This document shows positions 39,566-51,591 of a DNA stretch of 64,000 nucleotides, piece after piece. This DNA comes from Nipponacmea schrenckii (Eukaryota; Mollusca; Gastropoda; Lottiidae), in contig CM060199.1 in the NCBI GenBank assembly GCA_030562195.1, positions 39,514,338-39,578,337 of the forward strand. The letters run 5' to 3'. Under the pieces are notes generated by a model, which was given only the letters and a program-made list of their open reading frames with translations, did not search any database and was not told where the DNA came from. The translations under genes and the position numbers were made by a program. The stretch's first letter is position 1, and each line of letters begins with the position of its first letter.

Positions 39566-42065
39566 GATGTTATAACAGAAGCTATTACAAGCTGGAGTAA
39601 TGTATCTCTGACGACCACCCAATACGATTATGCCATCGCATAAACATCTACTTACTTATAATATGTATGGACATGAATCCGTGATAATGTTTGCCCCTGC
39701 TGGTTCTGGAAGCTACGATTGACTTTCAGTCATGTTGTCACGAATAGGACATTTGTACATACGAATATTCATAAACCAAAAAAGGACATCTAAGGACCCG
39801 ACAGAAACTACTCGTTTTGGTTAGTGATATGTAAGCTAAGTAAGCATGAGATATTCTTACGTCCGAGTCTACGAAAGAGTAGTAAATATTCGTATACCCA
39901 GACCTTAGGAGTGTTTTGTTTATACACTCAAAACACCTCTTGACCATCTGGGTTCGCCTTCGGTTGTTCCGTACATCCTTAAAATCTAATCTTATTCTTC
40001 GAAATAACAGCTTCATCCTTATGGAAAAACCTAATGTTACTTTCCTCTTACAAAAATGTACAAACGAAGACGTTAACCGGGTCCTTTTATATATTGAATT
40101 CGTGTTTCATTTCTCAATTCAGTTAATAATGAAATGAAATTCTGGATAACCATGAACTGTTTTTTAAACTTCCACCTACCTACACCTACATCAAAATGTA
40201 TTCTATCAAACTTCATCTGTAATGTAAAGTTTGAATATGCATTGGGTAGCAAAAATAAACCTATTCACAGTATTCCAGTATTTGTTTAACCCCAATAATA
40301 ACGTGTATATAGTCAATGGTAAAAATACGACGTTCATTCATCTCAATATGTGATAAAGAGACGATATCTTTCCCGAGAGCCGACTTCCTTCCCTGTTAAC
40401 ATTTATTACCTTGCTCTTCTTTAGATTGGAGACCGATAAGCACCCCTTGATAGACTGGTGTATGCAGATTAACTTAAAGGTTTTCTAGCGTTTTATATGT
40501 ATCGACGACACTGTCTTGTATCTGCTGTTGAGACAATTACGAGTTGTTCTTGAGTTATAGAAACATACGGTGTAAATTGAAAATATATCCGATGTGTTAT
40601 TAATTCTCATAGAAAATGGTAAAGGTACTTGTGAATATTTTAATAATAATCTTTACAGCGACTCGTTAATCATAGCTTAGGATCAATTTAATTGAGCCGC
40701 TGCTTCGTCTAGTCTTTATTGCCCAGTTTTCCAAAGATATAAAATCTACGATATGATCCCAAACTAACGTGTCTCTTTAAGGTAGATATGCATTTGACGT
40801 ACATGGGTGACTCATATTAGATTTAAATTTATACTAACAGTTTTAAGTACAATTGCTAAACACACCGGTAAGGCATGATGCAACACTGGTAGAAAAACAA
40901 TCAAGTTGCAAGTTATCTTGCATTAAGGTTAACATTTTTCAACGACGTAAATACATTTCTGTCAAGTCAGCAAAACACTTTGATCTTTACTTATACCGCG
41001 TGTACTTAGAAGACAAACAACATTACCGTTCTGTCCGTTACGACTTTCCTTTCCTCAATATTAATCTTCTTAGGTTCATTCATTTAACAGCTGGCTAGTA
41101 AAATAGGTGAAAGACTCGTTATGTACTAAAATAGAGGACGAATTATATACAGTAATATAGAAAGCTTTGATTTTCTGAAATTAGGAATTTATTTTTTTCT
41201 TGTCTACGCCAATTTTCTTTACCCAAGATACAAGTATTAATCAATTGGCTTCTTCTAAGTAGTGCCAGAAGAGTAGGCCAATACAGACAACTTGTCTGAA
41301 ACTTGAAAAATGGTCATGATATGAACACGTCAGTAAATGTCCTGTGATTCGTTTTATTACAATATATTAGAATTTATAACAATGTATAACAATATGAGGT
41401 GGTATTTAATCTCTAAACAACGAGAGCTCTGTATTTGTATATGAATGAATAAAAAACAAACTTTGGTACGGTCCACGTGGCACGTCCTGATTTCAATTCA
41501 AATACATGAGCCACACTACTCCACAACTCAGAGCACGTGATAGAAAATAAACTCATTCATCCAATCACCTTGACCTTTTTAAGTCAAAGGTCAATTAAAA
41601 CTGTAAAATCAACGTTAAAATCAGGGCAATATTTTGAATTTAAACATTGGTATAATAGTGTTTATCAATGACATTAATATTAGACACATACCCTGGCTGG
41701 TGCTCCTATACACAAATATCACAACAGACATGAAATTTGCGGTTCAATAGATGCTTAATTTACTTCTTGATACGCTTTTCCCTAGATGTGAAGCTGTCAT
41801 ATTTCAACCAAGGTTTCTGCTAGGGTAACGTTTGAGAGGGTGTTTATTTGTATTCCAGGTGGTCAACTGGGGATCCGAAACTTTTCATTATTTTCATATT
41901 AGAGTAGTGTGGCGTCAAACAGGGTATCGTTCTCTTCTCTAGACACCTGATACCACCTTTATTATAAAATAACGTATGATTGATATAATACATCATTAGT
42001 TACTACCTATGTTTCATCAAAATGCTAGTTCTTGGTTTACTTATTCATGGTTTTACCATGAGGAT

Positions 42066-42125
42066 TTAAAATGAGTTGAGTTTTACGTCCTAATGGACTA
42101 ATGAAGACGGCCAACGAGGATTTGA
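42066..42125 (+). repeat. R1 fragment (5' end)
   Basis: TGAGTTGAGTTTTACGTCCT followed directly by AATGGACTAATGAAGACGGC and CAACGA. A short internal deletion is visible. Confidence 0.65.
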
Positions 42126-42671
42126 TGCTGAATTTGTTATATCACGGGATAAAGAGTCCGGATAAAATCTAAATTGGTACGAGTTGTTTCAGTTTGTCAC
42201 TGTATACCTTCAAACCTTGTGTATTTTATTTACGTTTGTTATTGATGTACAGGTGTCGAGTTGGTGTTCTATTTTATTTAAATAACGTCATTTCATTGAC
42301 CGCAATGGCGCACGTGTAAATATCAAGAAAAGGTTTATAGGCAAAAGAGTCCATTGAAACTTCTAGCTTTGAATTGAATGAGTTTTAAAGTGTTTACAAT
42401 TATTCAAGGTAATGCTCCGTAGTCTTCCCGAATTTTCTTTTCAATATATTATTAAATACAAAAACCTACGGGCGAGACATATGCTTGTATATCATAATCT
42501 AATATCCTTTGTAACTTTTCTACAAGAACTCCACATCATTCTACCGATCCGAGCTGTGGATATCGACTTTTTAGGACATTGAAATACCAGATACTTTGAC
42601 TTTTAGAAAAGTTACCAAACTGAACTGAAGAGTAGAAAGCTAATAAAGTATGTTACGACGATTATTATAAA

Positions 42672-43680
42672 CATGCTGTTAGGACCCATATACATGCTGT
42701 ACATGTTGATGGCCGGACTAGTCCGTTATACATGCTGTACATGTTGATGGCCGGACTAGTCCGTTATACTGTTGTACATGTTGATGGCCGGACTAGTCCG
42801 TTATACTGTTGTACATGTTGATGGCCGGACTAGTCCGTTATACTGTTGTACATGTTGATGGCCGGACTAGTCCGTTATACTGTTGTACATGTTGATGGCC
42901 GTACTAGACCTTTATACTGTTGTACATGTTGATGGCCGGACTAGTCCGTTATACTGTTGAACATGTTGATGGCCGGACTAGTCCGTTATACTGTTGTACA
43001 TGTTGATGGCCGGAGTAGTCCGTTATACTGTTGTACATGTTGATGGCCGGACTAGTCCGTTATACTGTTGTACATGTTGATGGCCGGACTAGTCCGTTAT
43101 ACTGTTGTACATGTTGATGGCCGTACTAGACCGTTATACTGCTGTACAAGACGATGGTCGGATTAGACCGTTATATCGCTGCACAAGACGATGGTCGGGC
43201 AAGACCGTTAAACAGCTGTACAAGTCGATGTACAAGTCGATGGTCAGACTAGATCTTTATATCGCTGTGCAAGTCGATGGTCGGACTAGAGCGTTAAAGC
43301 ACTGTACAAGTCGATGGTCGAACTAGACGTTGTATTGCTGTAAATGTCGATGGTCGGATTAGATCGTTATACCGCTGTACAAGTCGATGGTCGGGTTAGA
43401 CCGTTATATCACTGTACAATTAGATGGACGGACTAGATCGTTATACCACTGTACAAGCTGATGATCGGACTAGACCGTTATATCACTGTACAAGTCGATG
43501 GTCGGGCTAGACCATTATACCGCTGTACAATTAGATGGACGGACAAGTCAATGGTCGTTATACCCCTGTGCAAGTCGATGATTAGACTAGATCGTTAAAC
43601 TACTGTACAAGTCGATGGGAGGACTAAAACGTTATACCACTGTACAAGTCGAAGTTCGGACTAGACTGTTAAACTTGTAC
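42672..43680. repeat. 37-bp satellite array with a palindromic core, about 27 copies
   Basis: The unit is TACTGTTGTACATGTTGATG then GCCGGACTAGTCCGTTA, containing the 12-bp palindrome CGGACTAGTCCG. Copies from 42,690 to 43,130 are nearly identical. From 43,130 to 43,680 they diverge strongly (CAAGTCGATGGTCGGACTAG forms) and the palindrome is lost. The sequence is unrelated to the other 37-bp array. Confidence 0.97.
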
Positions 43681-46349
43681 TGTAGGTGACTGTACATGTA
43701 TATTATGAGTACACATAATTATAACGAAATGTAATCCTGTATAAATCCTTGTCTACAACCGACCTCTACTTTATTTCATGTTTGTTTAATTCGGAATAAA
43801 TAGACACTTGAATATTTGCGGTCGTGTGCTCTTTTTCTAAACCCTCTCTATATTCCCTTGCTCAATCGACAATTTCTTGTCTAGCTTGTTTAAAGCAAGA
43901 ATTTCTAAAGCTAGTTATTTCTTTTTTTACTTCAGTAAGAAATATTCAACTGTTTATGGATATTATTTGTCAACAGTTATATGCTACTTAAAAATGAAAA
44001 ATTCAGTAAATACAACACGCAATGTACGACCAAAATCTTCTCCGAGGAATAGCAAAAACCCGTCAGTGTTGAGTAAACGTCAGTCAATAGCGACTGCTTG
44101 AGCCATTTTGCTACTCTCGTTGGTTTGTACTTGTTGTGTTGCAACCGTATATATTACCACAGAAACAGAACATTCTAGAAAGATAGCGATCTATTTAGTA
44201 AGATCTACAAAGCTCCGTTCCTTCTATGCATTACTACTAGTATGTCCATAAGAATTGTCATTCACACTAGCTATGTTGTAGAATACACCAGGGCAGTCAA
44301 CATTATGCTGTTAGTTTCTATTGGATATATCGGTCTCCACAATATTGTCCATAGTTGGGTCAACGACACTGATGTCACAAATACCACCAATTTTTTTAAT
44401 AAAAATTTACATTTTGGTATATATCTGCTGATCGTATTTATTCAACCTTACAAATTGTGGCATGTTGCACATCTCTTAAGAACATTCTCGATGCCTTTTC
44501 TGTGGCCAACGAGTTGTTGTTTAGTTGTATGTATATGCAATGCAAATCAAGTGTCACTGGCCTCACTTATGATGATTTGAATATATGCAATGCTTGGTTA
44601 TTTACCAAGATAGTGGCACTGGCATATTCCATTTCGGATTTCCTGTCAGATCATTAACCTGCACAGTCAGTGGACATTAGAAACATTTCACTGACATAAC
44701 ACAAGATAAAAACCTGTTTGTTATAATATAGAAGAAGAAAGTAGTAAGGTGTAAACTGTATGATAACCATCTTATGATCTGATAACGTACACTGTAACAG
44801 GTTTGACACGTTGGAATTTCGTCCCCTAACACTAAAAACCTTATTATAATAGATCTCAATATAGACTCCTGTCCTTAATAGCTTGTTATCACTATTGATA
44901 GTATGTCGGCTTGATGGATATATGTACTATAATGAATTGAAATTCTGATTTTGTAACAACGCGGTAACTTGTCAGGAACGTGGTTTTCCTTGAAAGTTTA
45001 ACGAGTGCAGCAAAGGATTCTTTCTGATGAAGTTTGAGACGTTCAGAAAACTGTCTATACCAATCTTTAATATACCCGGTGACTATTCTGATTAGGTTTG
45101 TGAATGTAATCTTTCAAACTTTCTGTCTTTTTAACAAACCGTTGTCTAGAATTACCCCATTGGAAATGTGTGGAAGGGTTGAACTTGGTATAAGAAGATA
45201 TTGCCCGTCCCATGTAATCAGAATCTATTAACATAAAATATATTTTTTACATTTTGTTGTTTCCGATCTCCAATTAGAATATATTGTGGATTTTGTTTGT
45301 GGACGATAACCATAAAACTATTGATATTCTTTGCTTTTACTTTTTAATTTTACCGTCTTTATTAGCCCTTAAGGTGCAGTAGAGTAGGAAGTAAAACTAA
45401 AAAATCCTGCTTCTGAGACTAAGACAAGATTGGTCAACCAAATGGCGCACAAGTCCCTTAAAGAATAACTTGGCCTTGTACACCAGAACACCTTAGATAG
45501 CTGACTCTCTAAAAGTTCTGGCGACCCTGTGTTATATTAACAATTATCAGTAAAGTATTAACCCCTTAGTCTATCTGGTGGTCAATTTGTCATGTTAATC
45601 ATATAATGTCAACATTAGGTTTGATAAAATATGACCTAATATACTTTTGTTGGGTTTAAACTGATTTCAATGTAGGGTACAGGTGTCATTACAACGTTTG
45701 TGTTGAGTATATGGTATATAAATATGATATCTAAACATGATATATATGGTCATGTATAGTATATTGAGCAGTGTAGGTAATGTATGGGATTCCAATAACT
45801 CCTGCACAGAGCATTACTAAAATCAACATGGCCTGTTCCAGCACAGGTGCTTGGTACCTGCTACACCATGCGTGCACATAACCTAATATATTGTTCGCTT
45901 TTTTTTTATCAAACAGATTTGCTGTCAGGCAGCATCAATATGTATGCCTATTTAGATTTTGCATTTTATATAGGCTCTGCTCATGCATTTGTCTGAATGG
46001 TGGTATATTTAGACTGACCAGTTTCAAACCAGGCAACACCTAAACCCTAATATAAACCCTCCATCCCGAGATAAAGTTGGTCCTTGCCCCAATATAGGAC
46101 ATAGTTTGATAAAGTAGCGATGTATGGTGTAATGACCCTAGGTTTAATAAGAACAAGATTTACAATAGTAAATGCACCGAATGGAGGGAGGACAATAAAT
46201 CACCTAGAAGTAGTTATGTTAAAGTGTATCTCTGTTTACTTTCAGAATAAATAGTGGGTTTTATATAATGATAACAAATCGAAGATAATACTAAATCGAC
46301 CAATACGTTATTTATGGTATATATAGCAAATGTCCTGAAATATAACTAT
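43681..46349. other. Intronic, one R1 fragment, no gene
   Basis: A 112-codon frame at 44242-44580 is hydrophobic in part but not recognisable; low complexity and AT bias make chance likely. Confidence 0.4.
45350..45398 (-). repeat. R1 fragment (5' end)
   Basis: ACCGTCTTTATTAGCCCTTA, then AGGTGCAG, AGAGTAGGAAGTAAAAC. It matches the inverse complement of the R1 start. Confidence 0.6.
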
Positions 46350-47165
46350 TTTTGTCAACTAGACACCCATTCGGGGGGTTGTAAACGATTTTAGATAGTA
46401 TGTTATTGTCAACTAGACATCCATTCGGGGAGTTGTAAACAATTTTGGATAGTATGTTTTTGTCAACTAGACATTCATTCGGGGGGTTGTAAACGATTTT
46501 GGATAGTATGTTTTTGTCAACTAGACATCCATTCGGGGGGTTGTAAACGATTTTGGATAGTATGTTTTTAACAACTAGACATCCATTCGGGGGGGGGGGG
46601 TGTAAACGATTTTGGATAGTATGTTTTTGTCAACTAGGCATCCATTCGGGGGGTTGTAAACGATTTTGGATAGTATGTTTTTGTCAACTAGACATCCATT
46701 CGGGGGGTTGTAAACGATTTTGGATAGTATGTTTTTAACAACTAGACATCCATTGGGGGGGGGGGGGGGGTGTAAACGATTTTGGATAGCATGTTTTTGT
46801 CGACTAGACATCCATTCGAGGGGGAGGGGGTTGTAAACGATTTTGGATAGCATGTTTTTGTCGACTAGACATCCATTCGAGGGGGAGGGGGTTGTAAACG
46901 ATTTTGGATAGTATGTTTTTGTCAACTAGACATCCATTCGGGGGGTTGTAAACGATTTTGGATAGTATGTTTTTGTCAACTAGACATCCATTCGAGGGGG
47001 AGCGGGTTGTAAATGATTTTTTATAGTATGTTTTTGTCGACTAGACATCCATTCGGGGGGTTGTAAACGATTTTGGATAGCATGTTTTTGTCAACTAGAC
47101 ATCCATTCGAGGGGGGGGGGGGGGTTGGTGGAAAAGATTTGGGATAGTATGTTTTTGTCAACTTT
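46350..47165. repeat. 54-bp satellite array with variable poly-G runs, about 15 copies
   Basis: The unit is TGTTTTTGTCAACTAGACAT, then CCATTCGGGGGGTTGTAAAC, then GATTTTGGATAGTA. The G run is 6 in most units but reaches 12, 16 and 14 near 46,589, 46,755 and 47,111; other units carry GAGGGGGAGGGGG. Length differences between units come mainly from this run. The minus-strand 116-codon frame is repeat-derived. Confidence 0.97.
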
Positions 47166-47507
47166 TTTAATGAGGCAACTTATTCGATGTAGGGATACTT
47201 AGACTTAAAACAACCTCCATGAGTCTAATTCCAAATTTCACCAGACTTCGTTGAAATAAGTGAAAAGACAGAAGTTGGCATCTCACAAGCGGTCAATGTT
47301 GCAAGAGAGAGGTGCTGCTTGCGGATGATTTTTGGAAATCAGAAACCGTTTTTAGATACATCAAAATAAAGTATTGTACACCTCATTGCTGTAGAAGTAA
47401 GCCACCAATGTCTTGCTAAGGTGAACAGTTCCTAGTTAAGAGTCGCCATTTCTCTGATATAGTACTGACAAATATAAACTTTCTAAGGAACAATTGTACT
47501 TCACCTT

Positions 47508-47680
47508 GTTTAACCTTAATAAGTCATCTTCCTTCATAAGTCCAGTAGACCCAGCTGTAATTGGGAATTGGATAATACGCTGCTAATACCAAGAGGTTTG
47601 GTCGCTCAGGTACGAGCTAGTAGAAAGGATGATTAACTGTTAATCAAAGTTGTTATCCTTGTCCTTTCTTTTCTTTCAAT
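47508..47680 (+). mobile_element. SINE-like element, copy 2 (intronic)
   Basis: Same order of blocks as copy 1: CCTTAATAAGTCATCTTC, AGACCCAGCTGTAATTGGG, CCAAGAGGTTTGGTCG, AGCTAGTAGAAAGG and CCTTTCTTTTCTTT. It lies in the same orientation as the host gene and is well diverged from copy 1. Confidence 0.55.
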
Positions 47681-49301
47681 ATACTTCATTGATTATAATC
47701 TTCAAATCACCCGTTGGATCATAATAGATAATGTCTTGAGTGATGCTTTGCCTGTATAACGACATTTGACTGTACGTTCAGTAATATGCCAGAGTGGGAC
47801 AGTTACTTGTACTTTATCAATTGAATATATTTTAAAAGTGAAGGTGTGTAAATAGAAGTATTAGTTTTTAAGAACGAGATAAAACTGAGGCAGTAATTAA
47901 GTTAAAAGGTGTTCAGTAAAAGTCAGAAGAGCGGCCAGGTGCAACTAATTATAAACGAATGTCACATATTTAAGGACGATTCTTTACTTAGAAATGTTAA
48001 CTGTAAGGAATGTTTTCTTTCCTATTATTTGATATTGGGTTTTCACTATTTTAATTTATCCACGCGTGAATGCAAGAACATATATTTTAATATTAAGTAT
48101 AAATTTACCGTATTTAGTATAAAAAAATAAATTGTGTGTTGTTTTTGATAATCCAACTGTATATGAGAGTTGTAACGGTAACGTTTAGTTCAAATGGCAT
48201 CAGTGATCCTGATTTTCTAATCCGGCATTTCCTTTATAACATATGCTAATATATAAGCTGATGGAATGCACATTTTTCCTAGTCTTCTATCAAATCTCCT
48301 AGGGATGGCAACCCCGTCGTCAGTGAAGGGTACACGGGGGCTGGGCCCAAGCTAGTGAGAATTAAGACCCACCAATTGTACTCTCTCAAAACCTTCTTTT
48401 GGAAGGTAATAACCCGATACTTTGTAATCGTGTAAAATCTAGAATGTCAGAGGTGGTTATTACAAATCAAAACAGTTTAATGAAATCTCTTATTATGACG
48501 GTTAATTGTTAAAATTGCTTATCAAGGTTAGTTTGTGAACTCCGGTCTCTGAAACTTAACGTTATTTTTTTAAACACGACTCTGATCCAATTGTGTGGTA
48601 GTTGTCTTTAGTGAGACGTATACTTCTTACTCTTCCAGATGACTGATACCACTCTACCACCGGATTTATCAATTTACATCCCTAGCTTATATTATAGTGT
48701 TTATTTGGTTTTTTAACCTGTCTTACGTGAATATGATGAAGTCAATCACTTACATTTATTCAATTGTATCCAAAATAGCTTTTTTAGGGTTTAAGGGTCT
48801 CGTGTTATTTTGAAAAGGGTTATGTTTTAATTAGGACCAGTTTTATTTGTGTTATTTACGGTAATAAATATAAATGGCGATTGAAAAGACTTACACACGA
48901 ACAATACCACTGATATATTACAGACCTTTTATTGTTATTACCTTCACCTGATAACAATCAGTTCAATTACAATATTTATATTTTAACGTTTTAAGGGGTC
49001 GGTGTCATTAGGCCGATATTAGAGATGTAGATGTTTCGATATTAGGTAAATCTAGCCTTGTGTCTAGAAGCATAAATCGTAACTGAAATTCTGTCCGTTC
49101 AATATGTATAATATTCATTATTTAATTGGATACTGCTCCCTAATTTTGAAGACACTGGCGTTTTCGAAGAGATCGATTTAGCAATATTTTCATGTAATTC
49201 AGAATCACCAGGATAATATTGTACAGTGTAGTTGAACGGTTAACTTAAACAATTATAGGGTCTTTAAGTTTGATTAAGCAGTTTGGTTAGTCGAAGACAG
49301 A
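47681..49301. other. Intronic, nothing recognised
   Basis: A G+C-richer patch at 48,300-48,370 is unexplained. No coding frame. Confidence 0.45.
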
Positions 49302-50786
49302 AAAGGACAAGCGACGTGATAGTATGATAAGGACAAACGACATGATAGTATGGCCAGGACAAACGACATGATAGTATGGTAAGGACAAACGACATGATAG
49401 TATGGTAAGGACAAACGACATGATAGCATATTAAGGACAAACCACATGATAATATGGTAAGGACAAACGACATGATAGTATGGTAAGGACAAACGACATG
49501 ATAGTATGATAAGGACAAACGACATGATAGTATGGCCAGGACAAACGACATGATAGTATGGTAAAGGACAAACGACATGATAGTATGGCCAGGACAAACG
49601 ACATGATAGTATGGCCAGGACAAACGACATGATAGTATGGCCAGGACAAACGACATGATAGTATGGTTAGGACAAACGACATGATAGTATGTAAAGGACA
49701 AACGACATGATAGTATGGTAGACAGACGACATGATAGTATGGTAAAGACAAACGACATGATAGTATGTAAAGGACAAACGACATGATAGTATGGTAAGGA
49801 CAAACGACATGATAGTATGGTAAAGACAAACGACATGATAGTATGGTAAAGACAAACGACATGATAGTATGGCCAGGACAAACGACATGATAGTATTAAG
49901 GACAAAGACATGATAGTATGGAGGGAAAAAGAAAAGGACAAACGACATGATAGTATGGTAAGGACAAACGACATGATAGTATGGTAAGGACAAACGACAT
50001 GATAGTATGGTCAGGACAAACGACATGATAGTATGGTTAGGACAAACGACATGATAGTACGGTAAGGACAAACGACATGATAGTATGGTAAAGACAAACG
50101 ACATGATAGTATGGCCAGGACAAACGACATGATAGTATGGTAAGGACAAACGACATGATAGTATGGTAAAGGACAAACGACATGATAGTATGGAAAAGGG
50201 ACAAACGACATGATAGTATGAAGGACAAACGACATGATAGTATGGTAAGGACAAACGACATGATAGTATGGAAAAGGACAAACAACATGATAGTATGGCC
50301 AGGACAAACGACATGATAGTATGGTAAGGACAAACGACATGATAGTATGTTAAGGACAAACGACATGATAGTATGGTAAGGACAAACGACATGATAGTAT
50401 GGCCAGGACAAACGACATGATAGTATGGAAATGACCAACGGCATGATAGTAGTTAAAGGATACGCCACATGATACCATGGTAAGGACAAACGACATGATA
50501 GTATGGTAAGGACAAACGACATGATATAATAGTAAGGACAAACGACATGATAGTATGGCCAGGACAAACGACATGATAGTATGGAAATGACCAACGGCAT
50601 GATAGTAGTTAAAGGATACGCCACATGATACCATGGTAAGGACAAACGACATGATAGTATGGTAAGGACAAACGACATGATATAATAGTAAGGACAAACG
50701 ACATGAAAGTATGATAAGGACAAACGACATGATATAATAGTAAGGACAAACGACATGAAAGTATGGTAAAACGACATGATAGACCA
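49302..50786. repeat. 26-bp satellite array, about 57 copies
   Basis: The unit is AGGACAAACGACATGATAGT then ATGGTA, with the last bases varying (GGCC, GATA, GGAAA). Because 26 is not a multiple of three, the minus strand cycles through all frames and produces overlapping open frames of 109-312 codons rich in YYHVVCP and LSCRLS. None is a credible protein. Near 50,401-50,712 a six-unit, 156-bp higher-order block is duplicated. Confidence 0.98.
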
Positions 50787-50824
50787 GTAATTAAAACTGC
50801 TTCGATAATGAAAACGAGCGTTTT

Positions 50825-50985
50825 TTCTTATAAGAAAGTGGCATTCGCCTACTCTGCGATCTGTCGAGGGATCGTTTAAAGTACACAGCCTGAAGCACAA
50901 TGGGTTTATTGTCCCATCCGAACGACTAGACGCCTTTCCCATGTAAGTCCCTCTTCCGACCTGCATTACTGACAAGGGGAAACCG
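50825..50985 (+). mobile_element. R1 dispersed repeat, 3' half
   Basis: GTGGCATTCGCCTACTCTGC, GGATCGTTTAAAGTACACAG, CCTGAAGCACAATGGG, then TTATTGTCCCATCCGAACGA and CTAGACGCC. It begins about 40 bases after the 26-bp satellite ends. Confidence 0.7.
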
Positions 50986-51591
50986 ACGTACCGGTACAGG
51001 CTCAGATGAAATGATCATTGGGATGTAGTTATATACATTAGTTGTATAAAAAAAAACAGTAAAATTTAGAACTACGGAATGAAAAAAGTAATAATGTGAA
51101 ACGTCCTCGAGAAGAAAAAAAAATATAAGATTGATTGCTTGAAACTTAATTTTCCTGACGAAATTTTTATCTTTTATTTCCCTTTACGACGTCTTTTAAA
51201 CTGCTATTAGGAAAGAATTTTAAAAGTGGATTCCCTCGTTTCTTTAATTGAAACCTATACAACCCTTCATGGTTGAAAACTTTCACGATATTTTTTTTTC
51301 TTGATTATATTTAAAGGAAAGAGTGTGACCTTGTCAGGTTTGAACTAAATGTCTTCCCTTTAGAAAGCGTTTGATGTGGTTAAATGTGTTTTATCGTATC
51401 TAGCTAATTTCATTGAGAAGTATAATCGTAGGGATTACAATAACATACCATAAACCAATCCCAAAACCAAATCTCCTGTTGAATAGAAAAACGCTGTCAC
51501 ACCTGGGACTCAATTTGTGTCCTTTAAGTACAAGTTCAAATAACACCGCTTCTTTAAAGTCAGTAATGTTAATCCAGTGAAATATTAAGTA

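Larger units (their letters stand above)
38301..42671. other. Intronic, only R1 copies recognised
   Basis: Frames at 39738-40137 overlap on both strands and show no domain. No exon-like segment flanked by good splice sites stood out. Confidence 0.4.

Noticed and set aside
44242..44580. 112-codon partly hydrophobic frame inside the intron
   Set aside because: Hydrophobicity follows T-rich composition; no domain or exon signals recognised.
46553..46925. Repetitive frames in the poly-G satellite
   Set aside because: They follow the 54-bp unit and break wherever the G run changes length.
49264..50975. Overlapping minus-strand frames of 109-312 codons with a YYHVVCP/LSCRLS pattern
   Set aside because: They are the 26-bp satellite read in all three frames. 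The longest runs beyond the array into an R1 copy. No domain, start context or splice signals support a gene.
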